Positions 16,333 to 24,511 are shown, counted from the first letter of the stretch. The stretch: 34,988 nt of DNA from Actinomycetes bacterium (GCA_021828055.1 JAKATH010000016.1:1-34988); one strand, 5' to 3'. Translations and numbers: made by a program. Notes: generated from the sequence alone by a model not told the origin.

Positions 16333-18584
16333 CGCTCGCCTGGCCGCGTGTGGTCGGGCCCCGGGTGGACGCGCGGGACAAGGCGACCGGCGCCACGCGC
16401 TACAGCGCAGACGTGGAGTCCGAAGGCGCGTTGCACGCTGCGGTCGTTCGCAGCACGGTGCCCCACGCCGAGGTCCTCGCCGTCGACGCGAGCGCGGCGC
16501 TCGCGATCCGGGGCGTGACCGCGGTGGTGACCGCACGGGACCTCGAGCGTCGCTTCGGGGACGAGCTGTGCGGGCGCCGCGTGCGCGACATGCCGCTCCT
16601 CGCCAGGGACAAGGTGCGCTTCCCCGGGGAAGGGATCGCGGTGGTGCTCGCCACGACGCGGCGGGTGGCCGAGGACGCGGCTGCGCTCGTGGTGGTCGAG
16701 TACCGCGAGCTGCCTCCGGTCCTCGACGCGCTGGGCGCCCTCGAGCCCGATGCCCCCCGCGTCCACGAATCGCCCTGGCGCTACGACGGCGCGGTCGTGG
16801 ACCCGTCGGACCCGCCCAACCTCCAGTCCGGGCTCGTCGAGGGCGACCTCGTGGCCGTCGACGAGGTGCTCGGGCGCGCGGCGCACGTCGTCACCCGCAC
16901 GTACCGCACTCCCTCGGGCTATCAGGGGTACCTCGAGCCCCAGTGCTGGACGGCGTCGCCCCGCCCCGGAGGCGGCGTGGCGCTGCTCGGCACGGCCAAG
17001 GCGCCGTACCGCCTGCGGGAGCAGACCGCGAAGACCCTGGGCCTCGCGCTCGACGCGGTGGAGGTGGAGCCGGCGCCCCTCGGCGGCGACTTCGGGGGCA
17101 AGGGCGGGGTCGTCGACCCGACGCTGTGCGCGGCGCTGGCCCTGTGGGCGAACCGCCCGGTGCGCCTCGCGCTGCGCGCGGGAGAGGACATGACCGCCAC
17201 CGACGCCCGCCATCCTTCGGTGGTCGAGGTCCGCGTGGGCTGCGACGCCGACGGGACCCTGCTCGCGCTCCGCGTCGACGCCGTCTTCGACGGCGGCGCC
17301 TACGCGGCGGTGAAGCCGATCCCGTCGGCCAACCTGCACGGGATGGCCGAGTGCGCGCTCGGCTACCGCCTGGAGGCCTTCTTCGTGCGATCCCGGATCG
17401 CGTACACGACGACGGTGCCCAAGGGGCACATGCGGGCGCCCGGCGCTCCCCAGGCGGTGTTCGCCATCGAGAGCGCGCTCGACGAGCTCGCGTCTGCGGC
17501 CGGGGTGTCCCCGGTGGTGCTGCGGCGGCGGAGCGTGCTCGCCGGAGGCGACCGCGACGCCTACGGCCACGTGTGGGACGAGGCGCGCGGCACCGAGACC
17601 CTCGACGCCGCCCTTGCGGCGGGAGACGCGGCTCCGCGACCAAAAGACCGCGGGCGCTCCGGCTGGCGGCGCCCGGCTCCGTCAGGGTGGCGCCGCGGAA
17701 GGGGCGTCGCCCTCTACGCGCGTCCGACCGCGCCGCCGGCGACCACCAGCCTCCGCCTCGCGCCGGGCGACGACGGACGGCTCGTCGTCGAGCTCCCCTT
17801 CCCCGAGACCGGGACCGGCAGCCATTCGGTCGTGCGCGAGGAGCTCGCCGCCTCGCTCGGCGTCGACCCCGAGCGCGTCGAGGTCCGCCAGGTGTCGACC
17901 GCGTCGCTCCCCTACGACCCCGGCGTCGGCGCGAGCCGGGTCACGGTCGGGCTCACCGCGGCCGTGCGTCAGCTTGCCGGCCGCTGGTCGGAGTCAGGCG
18001 GCACCGAGGCCGTGACGATCGAGACGGGCTCGGGGACCGAACCTCCCGCGCTCTCCTTCTGTGCCCAGGTCGCGGACGTCGCCGTCGATCCCGAGACCGG
18101 CCAGGTCCTTGTCTTGGGCGTGGTGACGGCCGCCGACGTCGCGTCGGTCCTGCGCCCCCGCTCGCATCGGATGCAGATCGACGGGGGGGCGGTCATGGGC
18201 TACGGCTTCGCCTGCCTGGAGGACCTCCTCGAGGGAGACGGCCAGGTGTGGGCGACGAACCTCGCCGAGTTCCGGCTGCCCACTGCGCAGGACGTCCCCT
18301 CCCTGCGGACGGTGCTCGTCGAGGGCGGGCGGGGAGTGGGCCCCGCCAACGTCAAGGCGGTGGGAGAGCTGTCGAACGTGCCGACCGCGGCCGCCATCGC
18401 CAACGCCGTCGCCGAGGCGACGGGACGCCGATTTCGCCAGCTCCCGCTCACCGCCGAGCGCGTGTTCTGGGCGCTGCACGGCGAGGCCGGAGAAGAGGCC
18501 GGAGAAGAGGCCGGAGAAGAGGCCGGAGAAGAGGCCGGAGAAGAGGCCGGAGAAGAGGCCGGAGAAGAGGAGGGACCGGCGTGA
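16329..18584 (+). CDS. Molybdopterin-binding large subunit, xanthine dehydrogenase/CoxL family hydroxylase
   Basis: This 751-residue catalytic subunit would bind Mo-molybdopterin and insert water-derived oxygen into a substrate C-H bond, or catalyse the reverse dehydroxylation. Family motifs appear in order: GYQGYLEPQ near residues 197-205, the GGDFGGKGG loop near 254-262, MRAPGAPQAVFAIES, PETGTGSHSVVREELA, DPGVGASRVTVG, the MQIDGGAVMGYG region, and the base-catalyst region NVKAVGELSNVPTAAAIANA, whose Glu matches the catalytic GVGE glutamate. No CoxL-specific cysteine active loop is evident, so CO oxidation is unlikely. The GTG start overlaps the preceding stop (GTGA). The last 30 or so residues are a Gly-Glu-Glu-Ala repeat from a 12-bp DNA repeat. 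No XdhC-type cofactor-insertion gene is nearby. Confidence 0.9.
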   Translation: MTLAWPRVVGPRVDARDKATGATRYSADVESEGALHAAVVRSTVPHAEVLAVDASAALAIRGVTAVVTARDLERRFGDELCGRRVRDMPLLARDKVRFPGEGIAVVLATTRRVAEDAAALVVVEYRELPPVLDALGALEPDAPRVHESPWRYDGAVVDPSDPPNLQSGLVEGDLVAVDEVLGRAAHVVTRTYRTPSGYQGYLEPQCWTASPRPGGGVALLGTAKAPYRLREQTAKTLGLALDAVEVEPAPLGGDFGGKGGVVDPTLCAALALWANRPVRLALRAGEDMTATDARHPSVVEVRVGCDADGTLLALRVDAVFDGGAYAAVKPIPSANLHGMAECALGYRLEAFFVRSRIAYTTTVPKGHMRAPGAPQAVFAIESALDELASAAGVSPVVLRRRSVLAGGDRDAYGHVWDEARGTETLDAALAAGDAAPRPKDRGRSGWRRPAPSGWRRGRGVALYARPTAPPATTSLRLAPGDDGRLVVELPFPETGTGSHSVVREELAASLGVDPERVEVRQVSTASLPYDPGVGASRVTVGLTAAVRQLAGRWSESGGTEAVTIETGSGTEPPALSFCAQVADVAVDPETGQVLVLGVVTAADVASVLRPRSHRMQIDGGAVMGYGFACLEDLLEGDGQVWATNLAEFRLPTAQDVPSLRTVLVEGGRGVGPANVKAVGELSNVPTAAAIANAVAEATGRRFRQLPLTAERVFWALHGEAGEEAGEEAGEEAGEEAGEEAGEEAGEEEGPA
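18483..18566. repeat. Seven perfect 12-bp tandem repeats at the 3' end of the Mo-subunit gene
   Basis: GAGGCCGGAGAA is repeated seven times without error, giving an (EAGE)n acidic tail. The array runs into GAGGAGGGA, so its purine-rich end merges with the AGGAGGG Shine-Dalgarno (18568-18574) of the next gene at 18581. A unit of 12 keeps the frame whatever the copy number. Confidence 0.97.
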
Positions 18585-19045
18585 AGCTGCACGCCCGCGT
18601 CAACGGATCGCCGTTCGTCGCCGAGGTCCCCGCCACATCGAGCCTCCTCGAGGTGCTGCGTGGTGCCGGGCTGACCGGGACCAAGGAAGGGTGCCGAATC
18701 GGGGTGTGCGGGGTGTGCACGGTGCTCGTCGACGACCGGCCGGTGAGCTCGTGCCTCTACCTCGCGGGTTGCGCCAGCGAGGCGGACATCTGGACCGTCG
18801 AGGGCATGGCGGAGCGCGCGCCGTCGGTGGTCGACGCCTTCGTCGAGTGCGAGGGGATGCAGTGCGGCATCTGCACTCCGGGCCAGATCGTGGCCGTCGC
18901 GTCGATGGGCCCCGACGTCCGCGACGAGAACGGCGTCCGCCGCTACCTGAGCGGCAATCTGTGCCGCTGCACCGGGTACGGCACGATCGTGGATGCAGCC
19001 CTCGACGCGCAGGCGCGCCGACGGGGCGAGGTCGCGCCGACGTGA
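18581..19045 (+). CDS. [2Fe-2S] iron-sulfur subunit of the molybdenum hydroxylase (CoxS/XdhC-like small subunit)
   Basis: This 154-residue protein carries two [2Fe-2S] clusters that pass electrons from Mo to FAD. The plant-ferredoxin-type cluster uses Cys38, Cys43, Cys46 and Cys58 (GCRIGVCGVCTVL). The second, in the helical domain, uses Cys95, Cys98, Cys128 and Cys130 (MQCGICTPGQ and NLCRCTGYG). All eight ligands are present and the length is normal. The GTG start overlaps the stop of the large subunit (GTGA) and has a strong AGGAGGG upstream, which may raise expression of this small subunit. Confidence 0.95.
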   Translation: MKLHARVNGSPFVAEVPATSSLLEVLRGAGLTGTKEGCRIGVCGVCTVLVDDRPVSSCLYLAGCASEADIWTVEGMAERAPSVVDAFVECEGMQCGICTPGQIVAVASMGPDVRDENGVRRYLSGNLCRCTGYGTIVDAALDAQARRRGEVAPT

Positions 19046-19920
19046 CCGACCCGCCTTCCGGCGAAGCGGCGTTCCTCGTCCCCGGCACGGTCGAAGCGGC
19101 CGTCGAGGCGCTCGGAGCCGCTGGCGCCGTGGCTGTCGCCGGCGGTACCTCGATCGGTCTGCTGGTCGGCCAGGGCCTGCTCGCTCCCTCGGTGCTCGTA
19201 TGGCTCGGCCGCATCCCCGAGCTGTCTGTCCTCGAGGAAGGGGACGGGCAGATGTCCATCGGCGCCACCACCACCCTCGCCACCCTCGCCGCCCATCCGC
19301 GGGTGCGAACGGCGGTGCCTGCGCTCGCCGACGCCGCGGCGTCGGTCGGCAACACCCGGGTGCGTGCCGTGGCGACGATCGGCGGCGCCTTGGGGCACGC
19401 CGACCCTCGGCAGGATCTCCCGCCTGCGCTCCTCGCCCTCGACGCGCGCGTCGAGGTGGCGGGTGGGCGAGGCCGACGCCACCTGGCGATCGACGAATTG
19501 ATCGACGGCTTCATGTCGACGGATCTCGGCCCCGACGAGGTCATCACCGCCGTGCGCGTGCCGCTCGTGGACGGCCGGCGGAGCTGCTACCTCCGGTTCA
19601 CGCCAGGCAGCGCCGACGACTACCCGACGGTCGCGGTGGCCGCGACCGCCGAGGTCGCCGACGGGGTGCCGACCGCAGTGCGCCTCGCGATCGGCGGTGC
19701 CGGTCCCGCCGCCTACCTCGTGCCCGAGGCCGAGCAGGTGGAGGGCGCGCCCGAGGGGAGGTGGGCGGCCGAGGTGGCCGAGGTGGCCGAGGCTGCAGCC
19801 CGCAGGGCCGACCCGGTGGACGACAGGCTCGGCTCGGCGGCCTACAAGCGCCGCATGGTCGCCGTCTGGGCGAGACGGGCGCTCGAGCGGTGCCTCGGCG
19901 CCGATGGCGTCCAACCCTGA
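19042..19920 (+). CDS. FAD-binding medium subunit of the molybdenum hydroxylase (CoxM-like)
   Basis: This 292-residue subunit has the FAD-binding motifs of the family: AVAGGTSIGLLVGQG near residues 28-42 and VATIGGALGHADPRQDLPPAL near 111-131. A C-terminal CO-dehydrogenase-flavoprotein domain follows (AVRLAIGGAGPAAYLV onward). It would take electrons from the 2Fe-2S clusters and pass them to an acceptor. The GTG start overlaps the preceding TGA (GTGA). It is the last of the unbroken chain of overlapping genes; a fresh promoter follows its stop codon. Confidence 0.93.
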   Translation: MTDPPSGEAAFLVPGTVEAAVEALGAAGAVAVAGGTSIGLLVGQGLLAPSVLVWLGRIPELSVLEEGDGQMSIGATTTLATLAAHPRVRTAVPALADAAASVGNTRVRAVATIGGALGHADPRQDLPPALLALDARVEVAGGRGRRHLAIDELIDGFMSTDLGPDEVITAVRVPLVDGRRSCYLRFTPGSADDYPTVAVAATAEVADGVPTAVRLAIGGAGPAAYLVPEAEQVEGAPEGRWAAEVAEVAEAAARRADPVDDRLGSAAYKRRMVAVWARRALERCLGADGVQP

Positions 19921-19950
19921 CCGGGCCTCGGGACGGACCGGGGTCCTTGC

Positions 19951-19979
19951 TTGACGCTCCCGCGACCGGCCCGTACGTT
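19951..19979 (+). promoter_or_regulatory. Predicted promoter of the CMD-family / class II aldolase gene pair
   Basis: TTGACG (19951-19956) and TACGTT (19974-19979) are spaced by exactly 17 bp, in the only gap of the right arm. The leader would be about 65 bases and ends with a GAGGAGGAG Shine-Dalgarno at 20039-20047. Confidence 0.6.
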
Positions 19980-20049
19980 ACAGGCATCGTCTCTCGAGGT
20001 GCAGGTCTGGGCGCGGTGTTCCTGCTCCAGCTTCGGCCGAGGAGGAGTG

Positions 20050-20610
20050 GTGGGCCAGATCCGACGTCTTCGATTCGACGAGCTCGCCCCCGAGCTAAAG
20101 GACGCGCTCCACGCCAAGGTCGACCGCCTCGGCTACCTGGGTGAGTTCTTCGCCGTCGGCGGCCACCAGCCCGCGGCGACGACCGCCTTCCAGGCTTTCA
20201 CCGAAGCCCTGAAGGCGGCGCTCCCCGCCGAGATCACGGAGGTCGTCGCCCTTGGCGTCGCGTCCGCGCTCGGGAACGCCTACGAGCAGAGCCAGCACGA
20301 GCGGTTGGCCCAGACCCTCGGGTTCCCTGTCGCCTGGATCGCGGCCGCCGCCGGCCGCGGCGATCCCTCCGCTCTGAGCGCGAACGCCAGGGCCGCCCGG
20401 CAGCTCGCGCTCGCCGTCGTCGACCGGTACGGCCAGGGCGCCGGTCCAGAGCTCGAGCGGGCCGTCGACACGCTCGGTCAGGAGGCCGCCGTGGGCGTGC
20501 TGCTCACCGTTGGACGCTACGTCGCCCACGCGGTGGTCGCGAACACGCTGGAGCTCGCGGCTCCCGTCGAAGGCGTCCTTCCCGCCGCTGCAGCCGGCGG
20601 CGCCGAGTGA
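20050..20610 (+). CDS. Carboxymuconolactone decarboxylase (CMD/AhpD) family protein
   Basis: This 186-residue protein starts at one of two adjacent GTG codons (20047 or 20050) right after a GAGGAGGAG ribosome-binding site; I chose 20050 for spacing. The GEFFAVGGHQPAATTAFQAFTEALKAALPAEITEVVALGVAS segment is typical of the CMD helical fold. The following NAYEQSQHERLAQTLG carries the YE..H form of the active-site helix rather than the CxxC form of AhpD peroxidases, so a redox-active disulfide is not expected. Members of this family include 4-carboxymuconolactone decarboxylase, and many are uncharacterised. It is translationally coupled to the next aldolase. Confidence 0.78.
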   Translation: MGQIRRLRFDELAPELKDALHAKVDRLGYLGEFFAVGGHQPAATTAFQAFTEALKAALPAEITEVVALGVASALGNAYEQSQHERLAQTLGFPVAWIAAAAGRGDPSALSANARAARQLALAVVDRYGQGAGPELERAVDTLGQEAAVGVLLTVGRYVAHAVVANTLELAAPVEGVLPAAAAGGAE

Positions 20611-21386
20611 GCGAGCCGGACGCCGCCTCGGCGCCGGCCGGTCCTGAGCAGCTTGCGGCGGGTCGCGTCGACGTCGCGCGTGCGTGCCGGGTGCTCGCGG
20701 CGGAGGGCCTCGTGTCCGACATCCTCGGCCACGTGAGCCTGCGTGTGGACGGCCGCCGCATGCTCATCCGAGCGCGCAGCGCCTCGGACCCCGGGCTCCT
20801 CCTCACGAGGCCCGAAGACGTCGTCCTCACCGACTTCGACGGTGTGCCGGCCGAGGAGCTGGGCGACCGCCAGCTGCCCCAGGAGCTTCCGATCCACGGG
20901 GAGCTGCTGCGGCTGCGCCCCGACGACGGCGCCGTCGTGCACGCCCACCCTCCCGACGTGGTGCTGTGCAGCATCGCGGACCTGCCCCTGCGCCCCGTGT
21001 TCGGCGCCTTCAACATCCCCGCGATGCGCATGGCTGAGCGCGGGCTTCCGGTGTTCGACTACTACGGTCTGGTGAGGACTCGCGAACGCGGCGAGCAGAT
21101 GGTGGCGGCGATGGCAGGCGCGCGCGCGGCCCTGCTGCGCGGCCACGGCCTCACCACGGCTGCGCCCACCTTGGCGGGGGCGGTGGTGACGGCGCTCAAC
21201 GTCAACCTGCTCGCGCGCATGACCGCCGCGCTCGCCGCTGCGGGACGCAACGCGCCCGAGGTGCCCGACGCCGACCGTGCGGAGCTGCCCGACCTGGGCG
21301 GGGCCTTCAACGACGAGCTCGTCTGGCGCCACCACGTCGCGAAGCTTGCGTGGCGCGGCTTGAGCCTCGACGCCGCAGAAGGATGA
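20607..21386 (+). CDS. Class II aldolase/adducin family protein
   Basis: This 259-residue protein is the third class II aldolase in the window. The zinc ligands are His112 and His114 in VVHAHPPDVV and the histidine of LLRGHGLTT; the GHVSLR motif near residue 41 matches the GNxSxR substrate loop, and LPIHGELLRLRP holds the helix that normally carries the acid/base residue. The GTG start overlaps the preceding gene (GTGA). It is about as similar to the other two aldolases as any family members, not a recent duplicate. A decarboxylase or retro-aldol role on a product of the pathway is inferred from context. It ends 9 bases from the convergent thiolase gene. Confidence 0.87.
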   Translation: MSEPDAASAPAGPEQLAAGRVDVARACRVLAAEGLVSDILGHVSLRVDGRRMLIRARSASDPGLLLTRPEDVVLTDFDGVPAEELGDRQLPQELPIHGELLRLRPDDGAVVHAHPPDVVLCSIADLPLRPVFGAFNIPAMRMAERGLPVFDYYGLVRTRERGEQMVAAMAGARAALLRGHGLTTAAPTLAGAVVTALNVNLLARMTAALAAAGRNAPEVPDADRAELPDLGGAFNDELVWRHHVAKLAWRGLSLDAAEG

Positions 21387-21395
21387 CGCGCAGCC

Positions 21396-22580
21396 TCAGG
21401 GCGCAGAGCGCAGCACAGCGGCGTCGCCCTGGCCGCCTCCGCCGCACAGACCGACGGCTGCGACCCCGCCACCCCGGCGCCGCAGCTCGTACAGCGCGGT
21501 GAGCGCGAGGCGCGTCCCCGACATCCCGACCGGGTGGCCGAGAGCGATCGCACCGCCGTTCACGTTGAGCTTCTCGGCGGGGATCCCGAGCTCGTCGGCG
21601 GAGGCGAGCCCCACCGCAGCGAACGCCTCGTTGATCTCGAAGAGCTCGACGTCGCCCACCTCGAGCTTCGCCTTGCCGAGCGCCAGGGCGATCGCCCGCG
21701 AGGGTTGGAGAAGGAGCGAGGGGTCCGGGCCCGCCACCTGGCCGTAGGAGACGAGCTCACCGAGCGGCGTCACGCCGAGCTCGTCGGCCTTGGCCTTCGA
21801 CATCACGACGACCGCCGCGCCCCCGTCGGAGATCTGCGACGCGTTGCCCGCCGTGATCGTGCCCGCCTCGACGAACGCCGGCCGAAGGGCCGCGAGCGAC
21901 GCTGCGGTCGTCCCCGGTCGCACGCCTTCGTCGGTGTCCACGAGGATCGGGTCGCCCCTGCGCTGAGGCACCTGGAGGGGGACGATCTCCTCGGCGAGAC
22001 GGCCGTCCTTCGCAGCCGCGGCGGCCTTCTCGTGGGACGCTGCGGCAAAGGCGTCTTGGCGCTCCCGGGTGATGCCGATCCGCTCGTTGTAGCGCTCGGT
22101 GGCGAGCCCCATCGCGCACTGGTCGAACGCGCAGGTCAGCCCGTCGTGCATCATCGAGTCCACCAGCGCCGCGTCGCCGAGCCGGAAGCCCTCGCGCGCC
22201 CCCGGCAGGACGTGGGGCGCTCGGGTCATCGACTCCATCCCGCCGGCGACCACGACCTCGGCGTCACCCGCGTTCACCATCTGGTCCGCGAGGTAGATGG
22301 CGTTCAGCCCCGACAGGCACACTTTGTTCACCGTGGTCGCGGGGACCGTCATCGGGATGCCGGCCTTGACCGCCGCCTGGCGGGCGGTGATCTGGCCCTG
22401 CCCTGCCAGGACCACGTGTCCCATGACCACGTAGTCGACCTGGCCGGGCGCGAGCCCGGCCCGGCCGAGCGCCGCGGCGATGGCGAAGCCCCCCAGCTCC
22501 ATCGCGCTGAACGGGGCGAGGGCGCCGGACAGCTTCCCAATCGGCGTCCGGGCCCCTGCGACGATGACCGATCCGGGCAT
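21396..22580 (-). CDS. Acetyl-CoA C-acetyltransferase (thiolase)
   Basis: This 394-residue thiolase condenses two acetyl-CoA to acetoacetyl-CoA or runs in reverse. The nucleophile is Cys88 in NKVCLSGLNAI; His349 in ALGHPVGMSG and Cys379 in GLCGGGGQGDA complete the site. It starts MPGSVIVAGARTPIGK at the ATG at 22580, preceded by CGGAGGTC. It is divergent from ccr with a 133-base gap and supplies the first step of the ethylmalonyl-CoA route. Adjacent mutase, epimerase and ccr genes make this role more likely than beta-oxidation, though one enzyme may serve both. Confidence 0.93.
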   Translation of the reverse strand: MPGSVIVAGARTPIGKLSGALAPFSAMELGGFAIAAALGRAGLAPGQVDYVVMGHVVLAGQGQITARQAAVKAGIPMTVPATTVNKVCLSGLNAIYLADQMVNAGDAEVVVAGGMESMTRAPHVLPGAREGFRLGDAALVDSMMHDGLTCAFDQCAMGLATERYNERIGITRERQDAFAAASHEKAAAAAKDGRLAEEIVPLQVPQRRGDPILVDTDEGVRPGTTAASLAALRPAFVEAGTITAGNASQISDGGAAVVVMSKAKADELGVTPLGELVSYGQVAGPDPSLLLQPSRAIALALGKAKLEVGDVELFEINEAFAAVGLASADELGIPAEKLNVNGGAIALGHPVGMSGTRLALTALYELRRRGGGVAAVGLCGGGGQGDAAVLRSAP

Positions 22581-22700
22581 GGCTGACCTCCGACGTACGC
22601 CGGCGTCTCGCCGCCGGCCAAGGGGAACGAAACGATCGAACAGGGCACGAAGCCGGGCCCACCGGCTCGTCGCCAATTCTCTCGATTCTACAGGCTCCGC

Positions 22701-22706
22701 TACTGT
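22701..22706 (+). promoter_or_regulatory. TACTGT -10 box 7 bases before the ccr start codon (probable leaderless transcript)
   Basis: TACTGT matches the actinobacterial TAnnnT -10 element and lies where transcription would begin at or next to the ATG at 22714. No good Shine-Dalgarno precedes that ATG and no clear -35 is visible, both usual for leaderless genes. Confidence 0.5.
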
Positions 22707-22713
22707 CGCGGAA

Positions 22714-24054
22714 ATGAGCGGGATCCTTCAGGCGGCGGTCGACGGCGCCGACGGCGACGTCCTCGCCGCGATGTCGATGCCCGAGTCCTGCCGCGCCGCG
22801 TTCGTCCGGCGCGACGAGGTGGGGATGTTCGAGGGGCTCAGCTCCTCGAACAAGGACCCCCGCAAGTCGCTCCACGTCGACGACGTCCCCGTCCCGGAGC
22901 TCGCGTCCGACGAGGCGTACGTCGCGGTGATGGCCTCCGCCGTCAACTTCAACACCGTCTGGACCGCGATCTTCGAGCCGATGCCCACCTTCGGCTTCCT
23001 CGACCGGCTGGCGAAGGAGAGCATCTGGGGCGCACGCCACGCGCTCGGCCACCACGTGGTCGGCTCCGACGCCGCCGGCATCGTGCTCCGGACCGGCTCC
23101 CTCGTCCGGAACTGGAGACCCGGTGACCGGGTCACGATCCACTGCAACTACGTCGACGACCAGGACCCGACAGCGCACGACGACTCGATGCTCGCGCTGA
23201 ACCAGCGGATCTGGGGTTTCGAGACGAATTTCGGAGGCCTCGCCGACGTGACGGTGGTGAAGGCCAACCAGCTCATGCCGAAGCCAGCTCACCTCTCCTG
23301 GGAGGAGGCGGCGGTGAACGCGCTCTGCAACTCCACCGCCTACCGCATGCTCGTGTCGCGCAACGGGGCCCCGGTGGCCCAGGGCGACCGGGTCCTCGTC
23401 TGGGGCGCGACCGGCGGGCTCGGGAGCTACGCGGTCCAGTACGTGCTCAACGCCGGCGGGATCCCGATCGGCGTCGTCTCCTCGTCCGAGAAGGCGGACC
23501 TCCTGCGAGACCTCGGGGTCGACGCCGTGATCGATCGCACGGCCGCCGGCTACCGGTTCTGGAAGGACCAGCACGCCCAGGACGAGTCCGAGTGGCGCAG
23601 GCTCGGCAGGGACATCAGGGCCCTCGTGGGCGAGGATCCGGACATCGTCTTCGAGCACCCGGGGCGCGAGACCATGGGTGCCTCCGTGTTCGTCTGCAAG
23701 CGTGCGGGCACGATCGTCACCTGCGCGGCGACGTCCGGCCACATGGTCGAGTACGACAACCGCCACCTTTGGATGAAGCTCAAGACGATCAAGGGGTCTC
23801 ACTTCGCCAACTACCGGGAGGCCTGGGACGCGAACCGGCAGGTCTGCGAGGGCAAGATCGTCCCGCCCCTGTCCGCGGTCTTCAGGCTCGACGACGTGGG
23901 AGAGGCGGCCTACCAGGTCCATCACAACCTGCACGAGGGGAAGATCGGCGTGCTGTGCCTCGCCCCCGACGAAGGGCTCGGGATCGAGGACCATGAGCTG
24001 CGCGAGCGGGTGGGCGAGGACCGGATCACCCTGTTCCGACGGCACGACGCGTGA
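22714..24054 (+). CDS. ccr: Crotonyl-CoA carboxylase/reductase
   Basis: This 446-residue enzyme converts crotonyl-CoA, CO2 and NADPH to ethylmalonyl-CoA, the defining step of the ethylmalonyl-CoA pathway. The N-terminal MFEGLSSSNKDPRKSLHVDDVPVPEL and VNFNTVWTAIFEP segments are typical of Ccr. The NADPH-binding loop is GATGGLGSYA near 231-240. The four residues known to hold CO2 in the Kitasatospora enzyme (Asn81, Phe170, Glu171, His365) align with Asn80, Phe169, Glu170 and His363 here, so it is a true carboxylase and not a plain crotonyl-CoA reductase. The ATG at 22714 gives the family's usual N-terminus. The epimerase gene begins 10 bases after its stop. Confidence 0.96.
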   Translation: MSGILQAAVDGADGDVLAAMSMPESCRAAFVRRDEVGMFEGLSSSNKDPRKSLHVDDVPVPELASDEAYVAVMASAVNFNTVWTAIFEPMPTFGFLDRLAKESIWGARHALGHHVVGSDAAGIVLRTGSLVRNWRPGDRVTIHCNYVDDQDPTAHDDSMLALNQRIWGFETNFGGLADVTVVKANQLMPKPAHLSWEEAAVNALCNSTAYRMLVSRNGAPVAQGDRVLVWGATGGLGSYAVQYVLNAGGIPIGVVSSSEKADLLRDLGVDAVIDRTAAGYRFWKDQHAQDESEWRRLGRDIRALVGEDPDIVFEHPGRETMGASVFVCKRAGTIVTCAATSGHMVEYDNRHLWMKLKTIKGSHFANYREAWDANRQVCEGKIVPPLSAVFRLDDVGEAAYQVHHNLHEGKIGVLCLAPDEGLGIEDHELRERVGEDRITLFRRHDA

Positions 24055-24064
24055 GGTGGCGTAC

Positions 24065-24511
24065 GTGACGGAGCCCTTGCTGACCGAGATCGACCATGTC
24101 GCCATCGCGGTGCGCGACATGGACGCGGCGATCGAGTGGTACGCGCAGACCTTGGGGGCACGGGTCGCGCACCGCGAGCTCGTCGAGCACGACGGCGTGG
24201 AGGAGGCGCTTCTCGCGGTGGGCGAGTCCTACGTGCAGCTCGTTTCCCCGACGCGCGAGAGCTCGGCGGTCGCCACGTTCCTGGCGACCCGCGGTGAGGG
24301 GCTCCACCACGTCGCCTACCGAGTCGCGGACTGCGCCGAGGCGCTCGAGGCGGTGAGGCGCGCGGGGAGCAGGGTGGTCGACGAGGCGCCGCGGCGGGGG
24401 TCGCGGGGGACCATGATCGCCTTCGTCCACCCGAAGTCCTCCTTCGGCACCCTGGTGGAGCTCGTGCAGGAGGGGTTGGCGGACGGGAAGGTCGGCGCGC
24501 CGCCGCAGTAG
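24065..24511 (+). CDS. Methylmalonyl-/ethylmalonyl-CoA epimerase
   Basis: This 148-residue VOC-superfamily protein inverts C2 of methylmalonyl-CoA and ethylmalonyl-CoA. The metal site is readable: His11 in EIDHVAIAV, Gln58 in SYVQLVSP, the GLHHVAYRV histidine (81/82), and Glu132 in GTLVELVQ. I chose the GTG at 24065, with GAGGTGG six bases upstream; this gives the standard length. It sits between ccr and the carboxylase beta subunit in one operon, so it probably feeds the mutase on both substrates. Confidence 0.92.
   Translation: MTEPLLTEIDHVAIAVRDMDAAIEWYAQTLGARVAHRELVEHDGVEEALLAVGESYVQLVSPTRESSAVATFLATRGEGLHHVAYRVADCAEALEAVRRAGSRVVDEAPRRGSRGTMIAFVHPKSSFGTLVELVQEGLADGKVGAPPQ

Noticed and set aside
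16307-19045. Long open plus-strand frame of about 912 codons across the Mo-subunit gene
   Set aside because: Only its last 155 codons (from 18581) are the 2Fe-2S subunit; the rest is an Arg/Gly/Pro-rich frame antiparallel to codon use and lies over the real Mo-subunit frame.
16329-19920. Aerobic CO dehydrogenase (coxMSL)
   Set aside because: The large subunit lacks the characteristic cysteine active-site loop of true CoxL, and the gene order is large-small-medium in a catabolic operon.
22264-24120. Minus-strand frame of 618 codons opposite ccr
   Set aside because: It is the complement of a well-supported Ccr frame and shows no protein family features.
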